Below are positions 1 to 8,535 of a stretch of 58,238 nucleotides of DNA, in pieces. Below the pieces are notes generated by a model, which was given only the letters and a program-made list of their open reading frames with translations, searched no databases and was not told the origin of the DNA. Every line of letters begins with the position of its first letter. Position 1 is the first letter of the stretch. The stretch covers positions 1 to 58,238 of the forward strand of contig JAEDLE010000001.1 of NCBI GenBank assembly GCA_016295455.1, written 5' to 3'. Origin of the DNA: Bacteroidales bacterium (lineage in GTDB: Bacteria; Bacteroidota; Bacteroidia; Bacteroidales; UBA932). The translations under genes and the position numbers were made by a program.

Positions 1-52
1 GCGCACTACGTTCGGGACGTAGGGGTCGTCCGTTCGAGTCGGATCATCCCGA
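1..52 (+). tRNA. tRNA-Pro (anticodon CGG), 3' part only
   Basis: The 5' end lies outside the window. What is visible starts in the D-stem 3' strand. The anticodon stem CTACG/CGTAG encloses loop TTCGGGA, giving anticodon CGG followed by G37, the usual purine in proline tRNAs. The T-arm is GTCCG/CGGAT around TTCGAGT. The acceptor 3' strand is CATCCCG with discriminator A at 52. No CCA is encoded (the next bases are CAA). Confidence 0.93.
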
Positions 53-56
53 CAAC

Positions 57-89
57 AAAACAGGGAGGTTGAATCAACCTCCCTGTTTT
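57..89. terminator. Bidirectional intrinsic terminator
   Basis: Perfect inverted repeat CAGGGAGGTTG (61-71) / CAACCTCCCTG (75-85), flanked by AAAA on the left and TTTT on the right. It can end both the tRNA-Pro transcript on the plus strand and the porin transcript on the minus strand. Confidence 0.9.
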
Positions 90-109
90 CATATACACTT
101 GCCTGTCCG

Positions 110-1375
110 CTAGAAAGCGTATTTTGCCATCAGCTGAAGGCGGTTGTTGGACACCCAGTGGAGATCCTCGGTGGCAAGTGCACGCTTGTCGTTGGCACCG
201 AATTTACCATATTCAACGCTGGTAAGCTCATACTCGAGAGCGAAGGTCACCTTTCCGAGGTTGTAGATGACGGCCGGGGTGAGCCTCCACATCTGATTCA
301 TGTTCTTGTAGCTGTTCTTGCTGAAGTAGATCATGTCGTGGGAGAGTATGTCCTCGGCAGTTCCGAAATTCTTCACATAACCCGCGAAGAGCACGCCCTG
401 GAGCTTCTTTCCGTACTTGAGGCTGATCCAGGATGAAGAGTTTCGCGTAGGAAGATAATCCCAGCTTCCATCCGTATTCATCTTGCTTACAGCATATCCG
501 CCGTTGAGGTTGAAATGCTCACCTGCCTGAGCAAGGATGGTCTTGAACTTCACGGAGAAGAGGTCCTTGCTGTACTGGGCATATGCGAACAGGGATGCAG
601 TGGTGATCCTGTCGTTCACACGCTCCGCACCGGCGGCATATGCACCGTTGGCGGTATTGTAGGCCCTAGGCCTGATCGAGAGCACATTAGCTCCGATGCG
701 TCCGACGAAACCGCCTTCCTTCACATTGAGTCCGAGATAGAACTCCGGGGTGCAGCCGTACTTGATGTAGTTCGCGCTGGCGCCTGCAGGGCCGGCGGAA
801 GTGTACTGCATCTGCCATATGCCGGCAGCAGTGAGACTGAGTGCATCAGAAAGCCTCAGGTCAGCGCTGGCAAGCGGGGTACGTGAGAAAGGTCCGAAAG
901 GAGCTCCGGTGTTGAGGCTGGTCACATCCGGCATATCCGCTGCCATAGGATGCCAAGCCTGTCCGATCTTGAATGACCAGTCGTTCTTCGCGAGTGTCAT
1001 ATATGCCTGACGGAGACGAAAGGTTGCAGTTCCGGTCACGCCGCTGACTCCGCTGTAGAAGTCGGCCTCGATCTTCGCTCCTGCCTTCCAGCCTGAAATC
1101 TCATATCCGCTGACATCCACGCCCAGACGGGAGGTGAGGGCGGCGAAACGGAAGGTTCCGACCTGATAAGGATCAGCCTCTGAAGTTCCGCTGTTCGGAT
1201 TGTCATATGGAAGATAGTAGAAGAAGTCCTCGGTGCCGGACTTGCCCTCGTGTGTGTCGTAGGTGAAGTAGTTTCTGATGAAACCGTACCACTTGAGCTG
1301 TGGCTTCGACTCCTGTGCTGACATCGCAAGTACAGGAAGCAGCAATGCTGCGATTGCTAGATTCAGTCTTTTCAT
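110..1375 (-). CDS. Outer-membrane porin-like beta-barrel protein
   Basis: 421 residues from the ATG at 1375. An in-frame TTG nine bases upstream is less likely, because the signal peptide (MKRLN then a hydrophobic stretch ending AMSAQ) fits this start. The mature part is rich in alternating hydrophobic/aromatic strands and ends in a terminal aromatic residue (YAF), as expected for a Bacteroidota outer-membrane barrel. I do not recognise the exact family. It lies directly downstream of a DASS/SLC13 carboxylate transporter on the same strand, which suggests (inference) an outer-membrane route for the same substrate. A terminator hairpin sits between the two genes, only 15 nt before this start. 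Confidence 0.7.
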   Translation of the reverse strand: MKRLNLAIAALLLPVLAMSAQESKPQLKWYGFIRNYFTYDTHEGKSGTEDFFYYLPYDNPNSGTSEADPYQVGTFRFAALTSRLGVDVSGYEISGWKAGAKIEADFYSGVSGVTGTATFRLRQAYMTLAKNDWSFKIGQAWHPMAADMPDVTSLNTGAPFGPFSRTPLASADLRLSDALSLTAAGIWQMQYTSAGPAGASANYIKYGCTPEFYLGLNVKEGGFVGRIGANVLSIRPRAYNTANGAYAAGAERVNDRITTASLFAYAQYSKDLFSVKFKTILAQAGEHFNLNGGYAVSKMNTDGSWDYLPTRNSSSWISLKYGKKLQGVLFAGYVKNFGTAEDILSHDMIYFSKNSYKNMNQMWRLTPAVIYNLGKVTFALEYELTSVEYGKFGANDKRALATEDLHWVSNNRLQLMAKYAF

Positions 1376-1389
1376 TGTACACAATTGAT

Positions 1390-1424
1390 AAAAAGCCTCC
1401 CGGGCCGTGAATTCCGGGAGGCTT
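1390..1424 (-). terminator. Intrinsic terminator after the DASS transporter, inside the porin leader
   Basis: On the minus strand the stem AAGCCTCCCGG (1414-1424) pairs with CCGGGAGGCTT (1393-1403) and is followed by a T-run at 1390-1394. It begins 14 bp after the transporter stop and ends about 15 nt before the porin ATG, so it may act as a terminator/attenuator between the two genes. Confidence 0.85.
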
Positions 1425-1437
1425 CGGGTTCAGGTAA

Positions 1438-2892
1438 TTATACTGTAGCGAAAGGGAAGATCTTGGTCAACCAGAAGAAACCAATCACGAAACCGATGAT
1501 TCCGACGATGATACCGATCTTGGACATTTCGCTGGTAGATACGAGTCCGGTAGAGGATGCGATGGCATTCGGTGGTGTGGAAATCGGGAAGAGCATCGCG
1601 ATGGATGCGCAGACAGCGATGAATGAAATCATTGCGTGAGTACCGCCGAGAGCCACGAACGCCGCATTGTTGGCAGCTGCCGGATCAGCCATACCCTCGG
1701 CTACCACGATGAGGATAGGGATGAGCAGAGCCGCGGTAGCGGAGTTGCTGATGAAGTTGGAAAGGAAGTAGCAGACTACGCCGGCTACAAGGAACACCAG
1801 GAGCACAGGCATGGTTCCGAAAGGAATGGCCTGGATGAGCACCTTGGCGAGGCCGCTGCCCTGGAGCGCCGTTCCGAGCGCGAAACCGCCGGCCACGAGC
1901 CAGAGGACGGTCCAGTTGATTTCCTTGATGTCGTCCTTGGTGAATATGCCGGTAGCGCAGAGCACTGCCAGAGGAATGAGGGCGACAACATTGGAGTTGA
2001 CGTGATGTATCTGCTCGGTAGCCCAGAGGAGTATGGTGCCGATGAAGGTAACCCATACCACGGTGGTCTTCCAGTCTTTCTCGCGCTTGTTCTCAGGAAT
2101 CTCAAGCACGACCTTGTCGGACTTGAACGGGAAGAGGATCTGGAGCAGCACCCATGCGATGACAATCATTATGAGCACGTAAGGAATCATACGTACAGCC
2201 CACTCCACGAAGTTCACTTCATATCCTGCCTCGGCAAGGAACTTGACGGCGGTAGCGTTCGGAGGGGTTCCGATAGGGGTTCCTATACCACCGAGGTTCG
2301 CTGCTACAGGTATGGCCAGGGCGAGACCTATGCGGCCCTTGTCGTCCTTAGGGAGCACGGCAAGCACAGGAGCAAGGAAAGCGAGCATCATGGCTGCGGT
2401 AGCGGTGTTGCTCATGAACATGGAGAATACCGCGATGACCAGAAGGAAGCCGAGGAGCACCATCTTGGGGTTGGTGCCGAAAGGCTTGAGGAGGAACCTC
2501 GCCATTGTCACGTCAAGACCGTACTTCTCCGCCATGATTGCGAGGACGAAACCTCCGAGGAAGAGCATGACCACAGGATCGGCGAATGAGGCCATAAGGG
2601 ACTTGTAATCCACAAGCTGGCCGAATTCAGGCTTGCAAAGGAAGCCCAGACCCTTGTTCGAAACCATAAGGAGGGAAAGGACTATCACCAGAAGTGAGGT
2701 TGTCCAGTTCGGGATGATCTCGAACATCCACATGAGAGCCGCGAACACGAAGAGAGCGATGACTCTCTGCTGAACGGCGGTAAGTGCTTCAATACCAAAG
2801 AAACTGGTCGGCACTGCAAGAAGGAAGATTGTGACTATCAGCACTATAGGCAGAAGTACACAAAACTTCATGTTCAGTTTTTTAGTTGACAT
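1438..2892 (-). CDS. DASS (SLC13) family sodium:anion symporter, probably dicarboxylate
   Basis: 484 residues with about 11-12 hydrophobic segments. It has both hallmark DASS repeats: SNTATAAM (first half) and SNSATAAL (second half), each followed later by a TPPNA loop (GTPIGTPPNA and ISTPPNA). In the family these Ser-Asn-Thr motifs bind sodium and the substrate carboxylates. The likely role is uptake or exchange of C4-dicarboxylates or related anions across the inner membrane; substrate cannot be told from sequence. The ATG at 2892 is preceded by a TAACTTTG promoter box. The downstream porin-like gene could supply the outer-membrane path. Confidence 0.88.
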   Translation of the reverse strand: MSTKKLNMKFCVLLPIVLIVTIFLLAVPTSFFGIEALTAVQQRVIALFVFAALMWMFEIIPNWTTSLLVIVLSLLMVSNKGLGFLCKPEFGQLVDYKSLMASFADPVVMLFLGGFVLAIMAEKYGLDVTMARFLLKPFGTNPKMVLLGFLLVIAVFSMFMSNTATAAMMLAFLAPVLAVLPKDDKGRIGLALAIPVAANLGGIGTPIGTPPNATAVKFLAEAGYEVNFVEWAVRMIPYVLIMIVIAWVLLQILFPFKSDKVVLEIPENKREKDWKTTVVWVTFIGTILLWATEQIHHVNSNVVALIPLAVLCATGIFTKDDIKEINWTVLWLVAGGFALGTALQGSGLAKVLIQAIPFGTMPVLLVFLVAGVVCYFLSNFISNSATAALLIPILIVVAEGMADPAAANNAAFVALGGTHAMISFIAVCASIAMLFPISTPPNAIASSTGLVSTSEMSKIGIIVGIIGFVIGFFWLTKIFPFATV

Positions 2893-2941
2893 GTCGTATA
2901 TTATTTGAATTATATTCTTCAGCAGAAGGTCATATGACTAG

Positions 2942-2949
2942 CAAAGTTA
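2942..2949 (-). promoter_or_regulatory. Bacteroidota -7 box for the DASS transporter
   Basis: TAACTTTG on the minus strand matches TAnnTTTG and lies about 50 bp upstream of the ATG at 2892. No clear TTTG -33 element is seen. The rest of the 2893-3067 gap holds nothing else I can name. Confidence 0.6.
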
Positions 2950-3067
2950 GGAAATATATTTGTCATTCGGAAACCTACGGCCACCCAAAATGCTCTGCCC
3001 CGAAGGCGCATGCCAAGAGACAGGGATCAGGGCCGGCAGGCGAACCAAAAAGTCTGACCGCCAAATG

Positions 3068-3090
3068 AAAAAGGCCGGCCGTTTCCGGCC
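3068..3090 (-). terminator. Intrinsic terminator of gdhA
   Basis: On the minus strand the GC-rich stem GGCCG-GAAA-CGGCC is followed by GGCC and a run of five T, starting about 35 bp after the gdhA stop codon. Confidence 0.8.
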
Positions 3091-3125
3091 AGCCCCATGG
3101 ATATGAGTTCCGCTGTAGAAGTTTT

Positions 3126-4469
3126 CTAGATAGTTCCCTGCTCAAGCATAGCCTGTGCGACCTTCATGAAACCGGCGATGTTCGCGCCCTTCACATAGTC
3201 CACACGACCGTCAGGCTGGGTACCGAACTTGACGCACTGCTCGTGGATGCTCTGCATGATGAAGTGGAGCTTGTCATCCACCTCCTGTGCAGACCAGCTG
3301 ATGTGGCTTGCATTCTGGGTCATTTCGAGGCCTGAAGTAGCTACGCCGCCGGCGTTGACAGCCTTACCTGGAGCGAAGAGTATGCCGTTGTTCTGGAAAT
3401 AGTGGATAGCACCAGGCTGGCAACCCATATTGGAAACCTCACAGCAGCACCAGCAGCCGTTGGCAACGAGTTCCTTCGCGTCATCCTCGCTGAGCTCATT
3501 CTGGAATGCGCAAGGAAGAGCGATGTCGCAAGGGATGCACCATGACTTCTTGCCTGCGGTGAAATGAGCCTTGTCAGGGAATCTGGTAGCCATATCCTCC
3601 ACCATATTGCGGTTGGAAGCCCTCATCTCAAGCATGTAGTCGATCATCTCTGAAGTGATTCCGTCAGGAATATGGCAAACGCCGTCCGGTCCGGAGATAG
3701 CTACGACCTTTGCGCCGAGCTGGGTAGCCTTGGTGGCTGCGCCCCATGCGACGTTACCGAAGCCTGAGAGAGCGACCTTCTTGCCTTCGATGGACTTGCC
3801 GGCCTTGTCAAGCACGTGGTGTACGAAGTAGAGGGCACCGAAGCCTGTTGCCTCAGGACGGAGGATTGAACCGCCCCAGGTGCCGCCCTTTCCGGTGAGG
3901 ACACCGGTATTGTACTGGCGTGCAAGCTTCTTGTACATACCGTAGAGATAACCGATCTCACGGCCGCCCACACCTACGTCACCTGCAGGGATATCCTGGT
4001 CAGGACCGATGCAGTTCCAGAGCTCAAGCATGAAAGCCTGGCAGAAACGCATGATTTCGTCATTTGACTTTCCGACAGGGTCGAAATCCGAACCACCCTT
4101 CGCACCGCCCATAGGGAGAGTGGTGAGCGCGTTCTTGAAAGTCTGCTCGAATCCGAGGAACTTGAGCATTGAAGGGGTCACAGCCTTGTGGAAGCGGAGA
4201 CCACCCTTATATGGTCCAATGGCGCTGTTGAACTGAATACGGTAACCGAGGTTGGTCTGAACCTCACCCTTGTCGTCAACCCAGGTGACACGGAAAGTGA
4301 AAATACGGTCCGGCTCGACCATACGCTCTACAATCTTAGCCTTCTCGTACTCAGGATGCTGGTTGTAGACTTCCTCGATAGACTCGAGAACCTCCTGAAC
4401 GGCCTGAAGATACTCCTTCTCATTAGGATACTTGGCCTGGAGTTTCGCCATTATAACTTCTGTCTTCAT
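3126..4469 (-). CDS. gdhA: NADP-type glutamate dehydrogenase
   Basis: 447 residues, the usual length of hexameric GDH. It interconverts 2-oxoglutarate plus ammonia and glutamate. The glutamate-binding region is intact: IGPYKGGLRFH, KFLGFEQTFKNALTTLPMGGAKGGSDFDP (catalytic Lys in the GGAKGG segment) and PAGDVGVGGREIG. The Rossmann domain has GFGNVAWGAA. The C-terminal part carries LFAPGKAVNAGGVATSGLEM. One segment is odd: where the proteins I know read about SEGANMP, this one has a cysteine cluster around residues 345-355 (GCWCCCEVSNMGC). An alternative start is the Met at residue 7 (4451). A TAGATTTG promoter lies upstream and a strong terminator follows. Confidence 0.95.
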   Translation of the reverse strand: MKTEVIMAKLQAKYPNEKEYLQAVQEVLESIEEVYNQHPEYEKAKIVERMVEPDRIFTFRVTWVDDKGEVQTNLGYRIQFNSAIGPYKGGLRFHKAVTPSMLKFLGFEQTFKNALTTLPMGGAKGGSDFDPVGKSNDEIMRFCQAFMLELWNCIGPDQDIPAGDVGVGGREIGYLYGMYKKLARQYNTGVLTGKGGTWGGSILRPEATGFGALYFVHHVLDKAGKSIEGKKVALSGFGNVAWGAATKATQLGAKVVAISGPDGVCHIPDGITSEMIDYMLEMRASNRNMVEDMATRFPDKAHFTAGKKSWCIPCDIALPCAFQNELSEDDAKELVANGCWCCCEVSNMGCQPGAIHYFQNNGILFAPGKAVNAGGVATSGLEMTQNASHISWSAQEVDDKLHFIMQSIHEQCVKFGTQPDGRVDYVKGANIAGFMKVAQAMLEQGTI

Positions 4470-4520
4470 GATTTTAGTGAATGATATTTAGTGTTTGATG
4501 ACTATATCGTTTTAGCACCG

Positions 4521-4528
4521 CAAATCTA
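4521..4528 (-). promoter_or_regulatory. Promoter of gdhA
   Basis: The minus-strand TAGATTTG box (TAnnTTTG) is about 50 bp before the gdhA start. A TTTG at 4551-4554 lies 22 bp further upstream and is a plausible -33 element. Confidence 0.65.
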
Positions 4529-4562
4529 CTAATAAAAAGTAGGAAAACAACAAATTCGGAAC

Positions 4563-4600
4563 AAAAAAGAGGAATGCATTAAACATCCGTAATGCATTCC
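4563..4600 (-). terminator. Intrinsic terminator of the nadK-uppS-bamA-ompH run
   Basis: Perfect 10-bp stem GGAATGCATT (4571-4580) / AATGCATTCC (4591-4600), followed on the minus strand by TCTTTTTTGT. It lies just after the ompH stop at 4625. Confidence 0.85.
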
Positions 4601-4624
4601 CCTCGAGTTGTCAAAAAAATCTCA

Positions 4625-5188
4625 CTACTGCCTTGCCTGCTGCGCCGCAAGAAGTTCCTCCTGGAGGGATTCGATTGTCCTTCCCTCAGGGATGTTGAGC
4701 GCCTTCCTCGCCGCAGGGGTGAGGTCGGTGCACTGGTTCTTGTCCAGATAGAGCACTGAAGAAACCTCGAACACACAGGTGTAGCCGCCGTCCTTTGCGA
4801 GCTGCTCCACGGTCTGGAGAGCCTTCTCCTGGATAGGGGCCATCAGGGACTGCTGTGACTGCTGAAGCTCTGCGGAAGCGGTCTGCTGGAACTCCTGGAT
4901 CCTGTTCTGGATGTCGGTGAGTTCCTTCTCCTTGCTCTCCTTGACTGATGCGGTCCAGGTGGAAGACTTCTGCTGATACTGGGAGTACTTGGTCTGGAAC
5001 TCCTCGATCATTCCCTGATAGGTCTCCTCGAACTCAAGGCTCTGAGCGTCTATCTGCGCGCGCGCCTGGTCAGCTTCAGGCATGAGCTGCACAAGCTCTG
5101 TGTAGTTTACATAGGCGAATTTTGCGCCCTGTGCCGATGCCGCGAAAGAAAGCGCAGCCGCAGCGATGATGAGAAAAATCTTTTTCAT
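4625..5188 (-). CDS. OmpH/Skp-family periplasmic chaperone
   Basis: 187 residues. The N-terminal signal peptide (MKKIF, hydrophobic core, SFAASAQG) shows export. It is followed by FAYVNYTELVQLMPE, typical of the OmpH/Skp start, and a long Gln/Glu/Lys-rich coiled coil (about residues 35-130) that forms the chaperone arms in Skp. Its role is to hold unfolded outer-membrane proteins on their way to BamA. It starts 23 bp after the bamA stop and is almost certainly co-transcribed with it. A second, lipoprotein-type homologue lies at 10344-10961. Confidence 0.9.
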   Translation of the reverse strand: MKKIFLIIAAAALSFAASAQGAKFAYVNYTELVQLMPEADQARAQIDAQSLEFEETYQGMIEEFQTKYSQYQQKSSTWTASVKESKEKELTDIQNRIQEFQQTASAELQQSQQSLMAPIQEKALQTVEQLAKDGGYTCVFEVSSVLYLDKNQCTDLTPAARKALNIPEGRTIESLQEELLAAQQARQ

Positions 5189-5211
5189 GTTATGTACTGT
5201 TTTATAATTTG

Positions 5212-7806
5212 TCAGAATTCCTGTCCGATGATGAAGTGGAACTGGCTGCCGCCGTTTGTTGCGTCATCGAAACCGTAGCCCCAGTCAAGACCGAGGAGGC
5301 CGATCATAGGCAGGTATATCCTCACGCCGACACCGGCAGACCTCTTGATCTGGAACGGATTGAAGTCCCTTATGTCAGACCAGCAGTTACCTCCCTCGAG
5401 GAACGCCAGCGCGAATATGGTGGAGCTGGGCTGCATCACGAGCGGATAACGCAGCTCGAGCGTGAACTTGTCATACAGGTTTCCGGAATAAGCCATTCCC
5501 TGACTGTTGTACTGGGAATATGTCTTCGGGGTGAGAGAGTAGTTCTCGTAACCGCGGAGCGAGATGACCTCGGTACCGTAGGTGCTGTAACCGGTCATAC
5601 CGTCACCTCCGACCCAGAAGCCCTCGAAAGGAGAATAGCCCCACTTCCTGTTGTAGTAACCCAGATAACCGAACTGGAACCTGGTCCTGAGGACGAGATT
5701 GCCCACGATCTTCTGGTAGAAATCAGCCTTGAGCGACCACTTGTGGTACTCGATCCATTTGTAGCGGTCACGCGCGGACCAGTTGTCATAGTTCACGTCC
5801 TTGTAGCTGGAAACCGCAAACCTGTTGCCGTCCTGGTCGATGTCATGTTTCCTGAAGAGGGAATATGGCGGTGTGAGCGATACCGAGAAGGACACGTTCT
5901 CACCCGAACGCGGGAAGAGCTGCTGGTCAGTCGAGTTCCTCGAGAGACCGAGGGTGTAGCTCAGGTTGTGGGCTATACCGTCATCGAAGATGAAATAGTT
6001 CTCATACCAGTTGGTAAGCTCATAAGTCTGCCAGTTCAACTGGTTGTAGAGCACGAAATAGTTGTCAGGCCACTTCAGACGCTTTCCCAGACCGGCGGAG
6101 AAGCCGTAAATCTCCATCTCCTTGTCGTGGCTGAGTATGTTCAGGGCCAGATATGAGTTGGTCTGCCTGGTATAATATGCCGACAGGCTGAGCGAAGTAG
6201 GTTCCTTGCCGAAGAGCCAAGGCTCCGAGAAGCTGGCCGAGAGCGCCGTGTAGTACGTACCGCTGGTCTGGAAACGGAACGCAAGGTTCTGCGCATCTCC
6301 GAGAGGCACCGGTCTCCACGCCGACTTGTCGAAGAAACGCCTGGTGGAGAAATTGTTGAAGCTGACTCCCGCCGTAGCGACGAAAGTCCTTCCACCCCAA
6401 CCTCCGGAAAGTTCCAGCTGGCTGGAAGGCTTCTCCGTCACGTTGTATATGATGTCGACCGTATTGCTGTTCGGGTCAGGCATGAGGGAATATCCTCCCT
6501 CACCCATAATTGCCTCAGGGTCGAACTGGCCCAAAGAAGCGATTTCCCTTATCGAGCGCTCGAAATCGGTCTGGCTGAAGAGATGGCCCGGCTTGGTGAA
6601 CAGCTGCCTTCTGACCACCCTCTCGTTCGTAAGGTCATTTCCGTTTATGATGATGTTGTTGAGAGTGGCAGGCTTGCCCTCCACTATCCTCATCTCCACA
6701 TCCACGGAATCACCCTCGATGCAGACCTCCACCGGAGTCACGTCGAAGAAGAGATAACCGTTGTCACGGTAAATCTTGGACACGTCCATCTCATTCTGCT
6801 TTCCGCCGCCGGTAAGCCTCTTGCGCATGGTCACCAGGTCATACACGTCCCCCTTCTTGATCTGGAGAACGGAATTCAGCTGGTCGGAGTCATATACCGA
6901 GTTACCGGTCCAGGTGATGTTCCTGAAATAGTACTTGCGGCCCTTGTCCACATTCAGGTCGATTCCGAGCCTGCCCGGCTCCACATAATATATGGAGTCG
7001 TTCACCAGACGCGCGTCACGGTAACCCGCCTCATTATATGCCGCTATGAGCTCCTTCTTGTCATTCGGATACTCCTTTTCACTGAATTTCTTGGTATGAA
7101 AGAAGTTGTAAATCTTGCGGGACTTGGTCTTCTTCATCGACTTGGCCAGTTTGAACTCGCTGATGTCCTCAGGCCTGCCGTTGAAATTAATTTCACGTAT
7201 CCTGACCTTCTCTCCCCTGTCGACTATGAAATTGACCCTGATGGCATTCTTGACCATGGTGTCCTTCTTGACCTCGGTCCTCACCTCCGCATTCATGAAG
7301 CCCTTCTCCTTGAAATAGCGCTTGATGATGTCGATGGTGGTCTTCTCGACATATTCGGAGAACTCCCGTCCGCGGCGGAGTCCCGTCCTTTCCTCGATTT
7401 CCTTCTTCTCTCCGCTCTTTATCCCGGAATATATCCACTGGGACACGCGGGGACGCTCCTCGATCTTTATGCGCAGCCACACCGAGTCCCTTGCCGCGGA
7501 AAGCGAATCCACCTCGATGGAAACGTTCTGGAAATACCTCTGCTGCCAGAGCCTGTTCACGATGGCAGAAGCCTGCTCACCCGGAATCTCCAGCTCCATC
7601 CCCTCACGCAGACCCGAAAGCTGCAGAATCTGGTCCTTTCCCAGATAGGTATTGCCTTCCACCTCCACGCCGCCGAGTATATAAGGCTTCGGATGGTCAT
7701 AGTCCACGTTGAACTCCTCCTTCCCGCCCTGGGCATATGCCGACAGGGACGACAGGAGCAAAAAGGCCGATGCAAGGAATATGATTATGTCGAAATGTCT
7801 GGTCAT
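5212..7806 (-). CDS. bamA: Outer-membrane protein assembly factor BamA
   Basis: 864 residues from the ATG at 7806. An upstream in-frame TTG at 7836 lies before a TATATTTG promoter box, so the later start is preferred. A signal peptide (MTRHFDIIIF to SAYAQ) is followed by successive POTRA domains (about residues 35-420; for example GVEVEGNTYLGKDQIL and NIIINGNDLTNERVV) and a C-terminal 16-strand surface-antigen barrel ending HFIIGQEF with the terminal Phe expected for Bam substrates. It inserts beta-barrels into the outer membrane. It sits between uppS and ompH in the order usual for Bacteroidales; bamD is at 14755-15645. Confidence 0.95.
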   Translation of the reverse strand: MTRHFDIIIFLASAFLLLSSLSAYAQGGKEEFNVDYDHPKPYILGGVEVEGNTYLGKDQILQLSGLREGMELEIPGEQASAIVNRLWQQRYFQNVSIEVDSLSAARDSVWLRIKIEERPRVSQWIYSGIKSGEKKEIEERTGLRRGREFSEYVEKTTIDIIKRYFKEKGFMNAEVRTEVKKDTMVKNAIRVNFIVDRGEKVRIREINFNGRPEDISEFKLAKSMKKTKSRKIYNFFHTKKFSEKEYPNDKKELIAAYNEAGYRDARLVNDSIYYVEPGRLGIDLNVDKGRKYYFRNITWTGNSVYDSDQLNSVLQIKKGDVYDLVTMRKRLTGGGKQNEMDVSKIYRDNGYLFFDVTPVEVCIEGDSVDVEMRIVEGKPATLNNIIINGNDLTNERVVRRQLFTKPGHLFSQTDFERSIREIASLGQFDPEAIMGEGGYSLMPDPNSNTVDIIYNVTEKPSSQLELSGGWGGRTFVATAGVSFNNFSTRRFFDKSAWRPVPLGDAQNLAFRFQTSGTYYTALSASFSEPWLFGKEPTSLSLSAYYTRQTNSYLALNILSHDKEMEIYGFSAGLGKRLKWPDNYFVLYNQLNWQTYELTNWYENYFIFDDGIAHNLSYTLGLSRNSTDQQLFPRSGENVSFSVSLTPPYSLFRKHDIDQDGNRFAVSSYKDVNYDNWSARDRYKWIEYHKWSLKADFYQKIVGNLVLRTRFQFGYLGYYNRKWGYSPFEGFWVGGDGMTGYSTYGTEVISLRGYENYSLTPKTYSQYNSQGMAYSGNLYDKFTLELRYPLVMQPSSTIFALAFLEGGNCWSDIRDFNPFQIKRSAGVGVRIYLPMIGLLGLDWGYGFDDATNGGSQFHFIIGQEF

Positions 7807-7824
7807 CTTGTAGTACTGAGAATG

Positions 7825-7832
7825 CAAATATA
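7825..7832 (-). promoter_or_regulatory. Internal promoter box upstream of bamA
   Basis: TATATTTG on the minus strand, in the 30-bp gap between the uppS stop and the bamA ATG. It leaves about 18 nt before the start codon, so bamA-ompH may be expressed independently of nadK-uppS. Confidence 0.55.
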
Positions 7833-7836
7833 GCAA

Positions 7837-8535
7837 TTATTTGACTTTACCGTATCGTCTGTCCCTCGAGGCATAGCTGTCCAGGGCCCTGTCCAGTTCC
7901 TCGCGTCCGAAATCAGGCCAGAGAGTGTCGGTGAAGTAGAACTCCGAATATGCGCCCTGCCAGAGCAGGTAATTGCTGATACGCTGCTCCCCGGAGGTCC
8001 TGATGATCAGGTCCGGGTCAGGTATGCCGGCAGTGACCAGATATGAACTGAAATCCTCCATTGTGAGTGATGCCGCGTCCTGAGGACGTTCCAGGGCGAT
8101 GCGCCTGGCGGCCTGGAGTATGTCCCAGCGCCCGCTGTAGCTGAGGAAGACGATAAGGTCCAGCCTGTCGTTGGAGGCTGTCATGGACTCAAGCTGCGCA
8201 ATGGCTTCCCTCAGTTCGGGAGCGATACGTTCCATATTGCCCAGGACCCTGAAACGGACCCCGTTTGCCAGAAGGCTCTCCATTTCGTCAAAAATGGACT
8301 TATGCATAAGCTGCATCAGGAATCCGACCTCCGCTGCAGGACGGTTCCAGTTCTCCTCAGAAAAGGCATATACCGAAAAATACCGCACGCCCCTGGCTAT
8401 GCACTGCTCCACGCATTCGCGGACGCGGCGTACGCCTTCAACGTGCCCGTTGACCCTTTCTTTTCCCTGCCTCTGAGCCCAACGGCCGTTTCCGTCCATT
8501 ATGGCAGAGACGTGAACAGGTATTGATTTCTCCAT
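7837..8535 (-). CDS. uppS: Isoprenyl (undecaprenyl) diphosphate synthase
   Basis: 232 residues. The cis-prenyltransferase signature is clear: AIMDGNGRWAQRQG near the N terminus (catalytic Asp and diphosphate-binding loop), FSVYAFSEENWNRP, and near the C terminus PDLIIRTSGEQRISNYLLWQGAYSEFYF. It makes the C55 lipid carrier for peptidoglycan and O-glycan synthesis. The start codon shares one base with the nadK stop (TGATG), indicating translational coupling. The product feeds the MraY/MurG steps encoded in the dcw cluster of this window. Confidence 0.95.
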   Translation of the reverse strand: MEKSIPVHVSAIMDGNGRWAQRQGKERVNGHVEGVRRVRECVEQCIARGVRYFSVYAFSEENWNRPAAEVGFLMQLMHKSIFDEMESLLANGVRFRVLGNMERIAPELREAIAQLESMTASNDRLDLIVFLSYSGRWDILQAARRIALERPQDAASLTMEDFSSYLVTAGIPDPDLIIRTSGEQRISNYLLWQGAYSEFYFTDTLWPDFGREELDRALDSYASRDRRYGKVK

